From an uncultured Collinsella sp. (lineage in GTDB: Bacteria > Actinomycetota > Coriobacteriia > Coriobacteriales > Coriobacteriaceae), in the NCBI GenBank assembly GCA_900554255.1, contig USGN01000045.1, positions 1 through 8,779 of the forward strand: a DNA stretch of 8,779 nucleotides. Reading direction: 5' to 3'. The position numbers and the translations under genes are program-made. The stretch's first letter is position 1, and every line of letters starts with the position of its first letter. This document shows positions 1 to 6,614 of the stretch, piece after piece. The notes under the pieces are model-generated. The model worked only from the letters and a program-made list of their open reading frames with translations, did no database searches and was not told where the DNA came from.

Positions 1-5
1 AAGAG

Positions 6-31
6 AAGAGGCGGGGCATGCCCCGCCTCTT
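6..31. terminator. Perfect GC-rich palindrome, probable terminator hairpin
   Basis: Bases 7-30 form a perfect 24-base palindrome (AGAGGCGGGG, CATG, CCCCGCCTCT). A further A6:T31 pair gives an 11-bp stem with a CATG tetraloop. On the plus strand only a short TCTT-like run follows; on the minus strand the stem is followed by a pyrimidine-rich TCTTCTCTT. It could therefore end a gene lying left of the window, act in both directions, or back up the terminator at 321-355. The hairpin is seen directly; its function and direction are inferred. Confidence 0.6.
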
Positions 32-320
32 ACACCACATCTCTGCGCGCTACCTCATTCTAAGTCCCGACATGGCGAGAATGACGCACCCCTGCTCCGG
101 AAAACGGCGAAATCTGACTCAGAACGCTCGCTAGGGATATCCGAAGGCCACCGTTGGCGACGTCGAATCATATGCAGACAACTCGAACTGCAGAATACTC
201 CCAAAAATGCACGGCGCACCCCATGGGACCCATTGCCGCATGGCAGGAAACAGGCCCACGGCATCCTCTAGATGCATTCCCGAGGAAACACATTTGAACT
301 AGCGATCGGATACGGCAAAC
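32..320. other. Gene-poor stretch, no supported gene
   Basis: No reading frame here has a convincing ribosome site or recognisable protein family. Two short minus-strand frames exist (69 and 64 codons) but they are Arg/Ser/Cys-rich and lack Shine-Dalgarno sequences. Base composition is less GC-rich than the flanking genes. It may be decayed coding sequence or part of an interspersed intergenic repeat, but nothing visible in the window proves either. Confidence 0.5.
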
Positions 321-355
321 AAAAAGGGCCCCGAGCGTAGTTGCTCGGGGCCCTT
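321..355 (-). terminator. Intrinsic terminator of the DEAD-box helicase gene
   Basis: Arms AAGGGCCCCGAGC (324-336) and GCTCGGGGCCCTT (343-355) pair perfectly over 13 bp around a 6-base loop. Read on the minus strand, the stem ends in a run of five T (the A run at 321-325). It starts 33 bases past the helicase stop codon, in the right orientation, so it is a textbook Rho-independent terminator for that gene. Confidence 0.93.
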
Positions 356-387
356 GGTTCACCTCGCTCTAGCGGGCGATGCGTGTG

Positions 388-2637
<2,250 letters not shown>

Positions 2638-2647
2638 ATGTTGTTGT

Positions 2648-2652
2648 TCCTT
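2648..2652 (-). promoter_or_regulatory. Ribosome binding site deciding the helicase start
   Basis: On the minus strand AAGGA lies 10 bases before the ATG at 2637-2635. The in-frame GTG at 2673 has only GC-rich sequence without a purine run before it, so this site favours the shorter, 749-residue protein. The spacing is slightly long. Confidence 0.6.
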
Positions 2653-2905
2653 ATCTGCACGCGTTATGGGCACGGCATGCGGCCGCGCGAGCGTGCTTGG
2701 TAGTGCGCTAATACATACAAAAACAGGTGCGCACAGAGAGGACGTTGCTCAGCACGCTGGCGATCGCTTTGGCAGCCCTATCACGCGCCGTCCAGACGCA
2801 GCAGCTCTAAGCGATGGAGCAGATTCGCCGCCGGTTAGTATACCCGTGCTTCGCATGCCCCCACGTAAACCACAGATGACGAGGCGGACGAGGTGGGCCT
2901 GGCCT

Positions 2906-2966
2906 ATTGTGTCAATCTGTAACAGATGCAGGGCAAAACCGGGTCCAAATGTTACAGAACAAGACA
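2906..2966. repeat. N25 dyad element, copy 1 (TGTAACA-N25-TGTTACA)
   Basis: The perfect 9-bp arms TCTGTAACA (2916-2924) and TGTTACAGA (2950-2958) are separated by exactly 25 bases. The left flank ATTGTGTCAATCTGTAACAG (2906-2925) matches 19 of 20 bases of a second copy at 6403-6422, which has the same 25-base spacing. Half-site centres are about 32 bp apart, close to three helical turns. It lies about 75 bases upstream of the TATAAT box of the FHA gene. An operator or an interspersed palindromic repeat are both possible. Confidence 0.7.
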
Positions 2967-3031
2967 GAGGGGGATTTCCGTTCAGTCCAACCAAAATCTC
3001 TCGGTCTTCCTGCAATTTCGAACATGTGGCC

Positions 3032-3037
3032 TATAAT
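3032..3037 (+). promoter_or_regulatory. Probable -10 box (TATAAT) of the FHA gene
   Basis: A perfect TATAAT hexamer lies about 108 bases upstream of the GTG start. The -35 region 16-18 bases upstream (around 3009-3015) is poor, so an activator may be needed or the assignment may be wrong. Transcription would begin near 3044 and give a leader of about 100 bases containing the hairpin at 3101-3125. Confidence 0.5.
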
Positions 3038-3100
3038 GTTGCTTTGGTTACGCTATATATTGCGCAGCCATTTAATACGTCGCCCACCGGGGGCCATTAA

Positions 3101-3125
3101 TTCCTATCGCCATATTGGCTAGGAA
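3101..3125 (+). promoter_or_regulatory. Leader hairpin directly upstream of the FHA gene ribosome site
   Basis: TTCCTA (3101-3106) pairs with TAGGAA (3120-3125). After a two-base bulge, GCC (3109-3111) pairs with GGC (3117-3119) around the loop ATATT. The hairpin ends six bases before the Shine-Dalgarno run. It could influence translation initiation or transcript stability. There is no T run, so it is not a terminator. Confidence 0.4.
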
Positions 3126-3131
3126 GCAATC

Positions 3132-3140
3132 AAAGGAGGT
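3132..3140 (+). promoter_or_regulatory. Strong ribosome binding site fixing a GTG start
   Basis: AAAGGAGGT is a near-perfect anti-16S match ending 4 bases before GTG at 3145. The upstream in-frame TTG at 3115 has no such site, and translating from it would read through the Shine-Dalgarno itself. This decides the start of the FHA protein. Confidence 0.9.
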
Positions 3141-3144
3141 ATCC

Positions 3145-4107
3145 GTGGCAGCAGAGACGCCTTGCTCGGTCCTCTATAACGATATTCGCTCGTTCGGCGG
3201 TCTTAAACATCTCGAGATCGCCCGAATGCTCATCAATGGAAACTCTTATCTCGGCAGTACCCTGCTCGAGAAATGCTCTTCCAACCGCTCGTATCTCACC
3301 CGTTACATCGTCCATCGCAAGCCTGACCAGTGCGCGCCCTCCATCTACAGCGACTTTACCGTCACCACGCTCAACCTTTCCGCGGCAATCTGCAGCAAGC
3401 TCGGCGGCGGCGAGTCCGCCTATCAGGCAATCGCCGAGCACTATCGCGGTCCGGCCGCCAACGAAATGATGTCGGCTCTCGCCAGCTACAAGCTGGACAG
3501 CCGCCTATATGCAAATGCCCTCAATCGCATCGACAACTTTGACGGCAATGCCGTGCGCGAAAAAAGCACGCTCTTCTTGATGCTCTTTGTAGCAACGGGG
3601 GCGCTCGCCGATCCCGTTCAGGGCGTGGCCACCGTCGAGCGCTTTTGCGACAGCAAGACGGGCGGGCACTTTGGCACCACCGAAACTACCGTCGGACGTG
3701 GCTTTATGAGCAGCCTGGAGCAGCCGCACACCGTCGCTCCCAACCTCGGTCTGCTCAGAACCCATGCCGACAACTGCGCCGACATGCAAATCCATCCCCT
3801 CACACGCGATCCGCGCGGCACCGTGATTGGTTCTTTGCCCAAAACCTCGCCCAGCATCACCGATGTAGGCGCCGACGCCTCGCGCGAGCATCTTCGTATT
3901 TGGCTCGAGGGTGAGCACTGGTACGCCCAGGGCCTTGGATCGACCAACGGCACAGTGCTCGAATCGGGCGCGGGCGACGGCGATATTGTGATTGAGCCGC
4001 CGCGCGACCAACGCGAACCCGGCAAAGTCTATCCCCCCGTGGAAATCGCCAACAGCGACAGGCTCCATCTGGGTCTCTACACGACATTCCTTGTCATTGT
4101 GGACTAG
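3145..4107 (+). CDS. FHA domain protein with helical N-terminal domain of unknown function
   Basis: A 320-residue, probably cytoplasmic protein without signal peptide or clear membrane segment. The C-terminal part (about residues 220-320) is a forkhead-associated domain, a phosphothreonine-binding fold. It shows SREH at 246-249, GSTNGT at 265-270 and a final D-x-L-x-LG strand. The usual Arg of the first FHA motif (IGR) is Ser230 (IGSLPK), so phosphate contact may be altered or taken over by Lys233. Residues 1 to about 170 look mostly helical and are not a family I recognise. A linker holds ETTVGRGF at 180-187, resembling the ETTSVFRADF phosphorylation motif of GarA/OdhI, proteins in which the phosphorylated tail binds its own FHA domain. 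The downstream gene encodes a Ser/Thr kinase, making this protein a likely substrate or adaptor; that link is inference. The FHA call is firm; the role is not known. Confidence 0.9.
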   Translation: MAAETPCSVLYNDIRSFGGLKHLEIARMLINGNSYLGSTLLEKCSSNRSYLTRYIVHRKPDQCAPSIYSDFTVTTLNLSAAICSKLGGGESAYQAIAEHYRGPAANEMMSALASYKLDSRLYANALNRIDNFDGNAVREKSTLFLMLFVATGALADPVQGVATVERFCDSKTGGHFGTTETTVGRGFMSSLEQPHTVAPNLGLLRTHADNCADMQIHPLTRDPRGTVIGSLPKTSPSITDVGADASREHLRIWLEGEHWYAQGLGSTNGTVLESGAGDGDIVIEPPRDQREPGKVYPPVEIANSDRLHLGLYTTFLVIVD

Positions 4108-4108
4108 C

Positions 4109-4153
4109 ACGGACAGCGATCGGAAGACGGTCGCCGTCCGTCTTTCGTCTTCT
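4109..4153 (+). terminator. Terminator-like hairpin after the FHA gene
   Basis: ACGGAC-A-GCGA (4109-4119) pairs with TCGC-C-GTCCGT (4131-4141) with one mismatch, and the stem extends inward by T:G and C:G. The T-rich but interrupted tract CTTTCGTCTTCT follows. It begins directly after the stop codon at 4105-4107. The weak tract suggests incomplete termination, which would let part of the transcript continue into the kinase gene. Confidence 0.6.
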
Positions 4154-4185
4154 ACCTTCTGCGTCGTAAACGACAATACTCAGCG

Positions 4186-4246
4186 GTACACGTGAGCAGT
4201 GCGGCTATCATGGTACTTTACCGATATCCGCACTGCTCACGTGTAC
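4186..4246 (+). repeat. Large inverted repeat upstream of the kinase gene
   Basis: Two perfect 19-base arms, GTACACGTGAGCAGTGCGG (4186-4204) and its reverse complement (4228-4246), flank 23 bases. Inside them TATC/GATA (4206-4209, 4223-4226) and GGTA/TACC (4212-4215, 4219-4222) can also pair, so nearly the whole 61 bases can fold into one hairpin. It ends 32 bases before the kinase ATG and lacks a T run. It could be an mRNA leader structure, an operator, or a small palindromic repeat. No clear promoter was found between the preceding terminator and this hairpin. Confidence 0.8.
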
Positions 4247-4267
4247 GCGCGGCAACCCATGCCAGAC

Positions 4268-4273
4268 AAAGGA
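4268..4273 (+). promoter_or_regulatory. Ribosome binding site deciding the kinase start
   Basis: AAAGGA lies 5 bases before ATG at 4279. An in-frame GTG at 4192 would begin inside the left arm of the large inverted repeat and has no Shine-Dalgarno. The extra 29 residues it would add do not resemble kinase sequence. The ATG is therefore preferred. Confidence 0.85.
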
Positions 4274-4278
4274 ACGCC

Positions 4279-6363
4279 ATGGATACTACCGATAGCGCCT
4301 ATGGCGACAAACTCATCCGTCTCGATACGTTCGACACCGCCGTGGCGGTCGACCCCAGTGCCGAGGACGACGCCAAGCGTCGGTTTATGACGCTTATTCT
4401 CCAGACGGCCCACCGCAACAACGGCAACATCGGGCACGTGCTTCGCGCGACCAACACAAGCGGCGAGGTCTTTGCCGTCAAGCTACTCAAGGACAACGCC
4501 TTTCTCTCTGGCCAAGCCCCCGACCGCTCCGCCGAGCAATCGGCAGCGCACCTGGCCAACACCGCTGCGCTGTTCGAGGAGTACCGTCATCTGTGTACCG
4601 TCTCGTACCTGCGCGGATTTCCGCGCGTCTATGGCTACGGATCGTGCGAGGACGACCCGCTCATCCTCATGGAGTGGGTCGAGGGCACCTCACTCAAGCA
4701 GGCGCTGCCCCTGCTTCCTCACGACGCCTCGGGCGGGCTGACCACCCAGATGGTCGCCGCCGTCGGAAACGCCGTGCTTCGTGCGCTCTTGATGACCCAA
4801 GGCCTCGTGAATCCGGTCATCCATCGCGACCTTTCGCCTGCCAATATCATGTTCCGCACCACCAGCCGAACGCTCGAGCAGCAGATTGCCGATTGCTCCT
4901 TTGACCCCTGCCTCATCGACATGGGCTCCGCGACCATGGCTCTCGGCGACGACACGATCACCCGGCGCGCCGACATCTGGCGCTTTGCCACGCCCGCATA
5001 CGCCGCGCCTGAGATGCTCACGCAGGATATCGAAGGCATCGCGGCCCTTCGCCGTTCGCCGGCAATCGACGTCTATGCGCTTTCGAGCATTCTGTACCAG
5101 CTCTACAGCGGTCGCAAACCGTTTGACTTTGAGTCGACGGACGCCGCTGCAACCGGCTCGTTCTATCTCGTAAAGACCAAGACCAAGCCGGCACCGCTCG
5201 AGCCGCGCTGCGAGGGCGATGAAGCGCTCGTCAAAATCATCATGAAGGGTCTCTCAGTCGAGCAGTGCGATCGTCCCACCGAGCAGCAGATGCTCGAGGT
5301 GCTCTCGGCATACCTCACCGATGCCGAATCCGAGGGCCGCGAAGGCGCGGGCAGTGACGCCGCAATCGACATCGACTCCGGTACACACCTTAAGGTCGAC
5401 GTCGCCGGCGAGCGCGCGCGAGAGATCCTGGAGCAGGCCCGGCACGATGCCATGACCCGCCGCCGCTTTATTATCGGTGGCGTTGTCGCAGCCGTTGCGG
5501 GGCTCGGCGTTATCGGGGCGGCAACCCATGGCTTTGGCATCCCCGACTACCTGGACGGCATCCGCAGCTCACTTGACGACTACACTTGGGATCAGCTGCA
5601 GGAGATTTCGCTCAAGATTAAGGCCACCGAGACCCGTAGCGAGGCACGCGAGATTGCCAGGCGCTATCATCTGCTCGATGCCGATGGGCATATCCCCTAT
5701 CCGTGTACCAAGCGCGTCACGCTCGCCAACGGGCTGCAGGTTGGCGCGCAGCTTGTGGGCATCCGCCACGATGAGCTTCTGGACGGGACGGGCAAGGCCG
5801 GATTGACGTTTATGTTCGATGCGGGTATTGCCGAGCGCAACGCTGCAGCTGAACCGCCGAGCGCCGGCTGGGTAGATTGCGAGCTGCGGGAATGGCTCAA
5901 CGGCGACGGCCTTAAGCTGCTGCCCAACGAGTTGCGCGCACTCATTAAAGGGGTCAAGAAGGTCTCGAACAATGTGGGCGCCGCCAACAGCGCATCGTGC
6001 CTGAGCGAGTTGCCCGCAACCCTTTGGCTGCCCGCCATGGTCGAGCTGTGCGGTACGCAACCGCCCGATTCGTTTACCGAGGGCTATCACTACCTGGCAG
6101 ACATCTACAACGGCGAGGGCAAGGAGTATCAGCTCTTCCGCGAGCTCAAGGTGAGCCCGTATTCCACGAACGAGACGATGGTCCGCCAGTGGAAAGGCAA
6201 GGACACCTGTTGGTGGGAGCGCACGGTGAGCCCCGACACATCGGAGAGCGAAGGCACGCTCTATATGAACCGCGTGGGGCACGACGGCGACGTCTTTACG
6301 TACGCAACGCCTGCGGAAAAGCCAAACAAACGAACCTGTGTGATCCCCGGGTTCTGTATCTAG
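4279..6363 (+). CDS. Transmembrane Ser/Thr protein kinase with C-terminal DUF6273 domain
   Basis: A 694-residue Hanks-type kinase. The N-terminal cytoplasmic kinase domain (about 45-365) shows a degenerate Gly loop (GNIGHV), the ATP-binding Lys68 in FAVKLL, a helix-C Glu at 100 or 101, hinge MEWVEG, catalytic HRDLSPAN 182-189, metal-binding DMG 214-216 in place of DFG, APE 243-245 and DVYALSSILYQLYSG. All catalytic residues are present, so it should be active. One membrane segment follows (about 397-416), preceded by three Arg, predicting an external C-terminus. The segment starts TRRRFI (393-398), like a twin-arginine motif. Residues about 450-694 match DUF6273: W531 with LREWLNG, YQLFRE, WWER (645-648) and a terminal PGFCI. 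That domain may be a sensor or binding module. It follows the FHA gene on the same strand, suggesting a kinase/FHA signalling pair. The ligand and substrates are unknown. Confidence 0.93.
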   Translation: MDTTDSAYGDKLIRLDTFDTAVAVDPSAEDDAKRRFMTLILQTAHRNNGNIGHVLRATNTSGEVFAVKLLKDNAFLSGQAPDRSAEQSAAHLANTAALFEEYRHLCTVSYLRGFPRVYGYGSCEDDPLILMEWVEGTSLKQALPLLPHDASGGLTTQMVAAVGNAVLRALLMTQGLVNPVIHRDLSPANIMFRTTSRTLEQQIADCSFDPCLIDMGSATMALGDDTITRRADIWRFATPAYAAPEMLTQDIEGIAALRRSPAIDVYALSSILYQLYSGRKPFDFESTDAAATGSFYLVKTKTKPAPLEPRCEGDEALVKIIMKGLSVEQCDRPTEQQMLEVLSAYLTDAESEGREGAGSDAAIDIDSGTHLKVDVAGERAREILEQARHDAMTRRRFIIGGVVAAVAGLGVIGAATHGFGIPDYLDGIRSSLDDYTWDQLQEISLKIKATETRSEAREIARRYHLLDADGHIPYPCTKRVTLANGLQVGAQLVGIRHDELLDGTGKAGLTFMFDAGIAERNAAAEPPSAGWVDCELREWLNGDGLKLLPNELRALIKGVKKVSNNVGAANSASCLSELPATLWLPAMVELCGTQPPDSFTEGYHYLADIYNGEGKEYQLFRELKVSPYSTNETMVRQWKGKDTCWWERTVSPDTSESEGTLYMNRVGHDGDVFTYATPAEKPNKRTCVIPGFCI

Positions 6364-6400
6364 GGAGCGGGCATCTTGCCGTGACGGGACCCCTCCCCGG

Positions 6401-6467
6401 CAATTGTCTCAATCTGTAACAGTTAGAGGTCATTTTCCCTGCTAGATGTTACAGATTGAGATGATTG
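6401..6467. repeat. N25 dyad element, copy 2, long imperfect hairpin
   Basis: The perfect 15-bp arms TCTCAATCTGTAACA (6407-6421) and TGTTACAGATTGAGA (6447-6461) flank 25 bases. Outside them CAATTG (6401-6406) and TGATTG (6462-6467) continue the pairing with two G:T wobbles, giving a 21-bp stem in RNA. The left side matches copy 1 (2906-2925) at 19 of 20 bases and the half-site spacing is identical, while the spacers agree at only about 11 of 25 positions. It begins 38 bases after the kinase stop. It could end kinase transcripts as a hairpin or act as an operator for copA. Confidence 0.8.
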
Positions 6468-6499
6468 GTTGGGACGATCCATCGGCCAACCATCCATCC

Positions 6500-6527
6500 T
6501 CATCTGTAACGAAATGTCATACATTTC
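6500..6527. promoter_or_regulatory. Third CTGTAAC half-site fused to a GAAATGT palindrome
   Basis: TCATCTGTAAC (6500-6510) repeats the half-site of the N25 dyad but has no partner 25 bases on. It abuts the 7-3-7 palindrome GAAATGT-CAT-ACATTTC (6511-6527). The block ends 9 bases before the copA -35 box, a usual place for an activator or second repressor site. The symmetry is seen directly; the function is inferred. Confidence 0.45.
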
Positions 6528-6536
6528 TTTCTGTAC

Positions 6537-6567
6537 TGGACACCCCCAGGGGGTATGGGTGTATAGT
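6537..6567 (+). promoter_or_regulatory. copA promoter with 19-base spacer
   Basis: A -35 TGGACA (6537-6542, five of six to consensus) and a -10 TATAGT (6562-6567, five of six) are 19 bases apart. The predicted transcription start near 6574 gives a leader of about 40 bases. The long spacer is filled by the G/C-tract operator. Confidence 0.7.
6540..6562. promoter_or_regulatory. CsoR-like copper operator in the copA promoter
   Basis: The core ACCCCCAGGGGGT (6542-6554) is a perfect palindrome around a central A. Outer ACACCC (6540-6545) and GGGTGT (6557-6562) add a second overlapping dyad. Read on the minus strand it gives ATACCCCCTGGGGGTGT, the G/C-tract type known for CsoR-family copper repressors in front of copZA/copA genes in Gram-positive bacteria. 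It covers the space between -35 and -10, so binding should block transcription until Cu(I) releases the repressor. No csoR gene is in the window. Confidence 0.75.
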
Positions 6568-6602
6568 ATCGGCAGGTTAACAATTCCAACACCGAACTAC
6601 AG

Positions 6603-6609
6603 AAAGGAG
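6603..6609 (+). promoter_or_regulatory. Ribosome binding site of copA
   Basis: AAAGGAG lies 5 bases before ATG at 6615, giving a strong and unambiguous start. Confidence 0.88.
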
Positions 6610-6614
6610 AAGCC

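Larger units (their letters stand above)
2653..3100. other. Divergent intergenic region between the helicase and FHA genes
   Basis: No gene is supported here. The helicase promoter must lie in its left part on the minus strand. A weak candidate -10 (TATTAG, near 2708-2713 as read on minus) has no clear -35. The 8-base palindrome GTGCGCAC occurs at 2727-2734. The right part carries the N25 dyad element and the FHA gene promoter, listed separately. Short frames crossing the region on both strands have no ribosome sites and no family resemblance. Confidence 0.55.

Noticed and set aside
2749..3015. 88-codon minus-strand frame crossing the first N25 dyad element.
   Set aside because: No ribosome site or family resemblance, and it passes through both arms of a structured intergenic element.
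3115..3144. TTG at 3115 as FHA protein start.
   Set aside because: The near-perfect AAAGGAGGT at 3132-3140 lies downstream of it and serves the GTG at 3145.
4163..4174. Small palindrome GTCGT-AA-ACGAC as an operator.
   Set aside because: Too short to separate from chance, and it matches no operator I can name.
4186..4246. Large inverted repeat as a terminator.
   Set aside because: No T tract follows either arm on either strand; the preceding hairpin at 4109-4153 fits a terminator better.
4192..4278. GTG at 4192 as kinase start, adding 29 residues.
   Set aside because: It lies within the inverted repeat and has no Shine-Dalgarno; AAAGGA at 4268-4273 points to the ATG at 4279.
6378..6401. 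GCCG...CGGC hairpin after the kinase stop as its terminator.
   Set aside because: The stem is short with a 4-base bulge and no T run follows.
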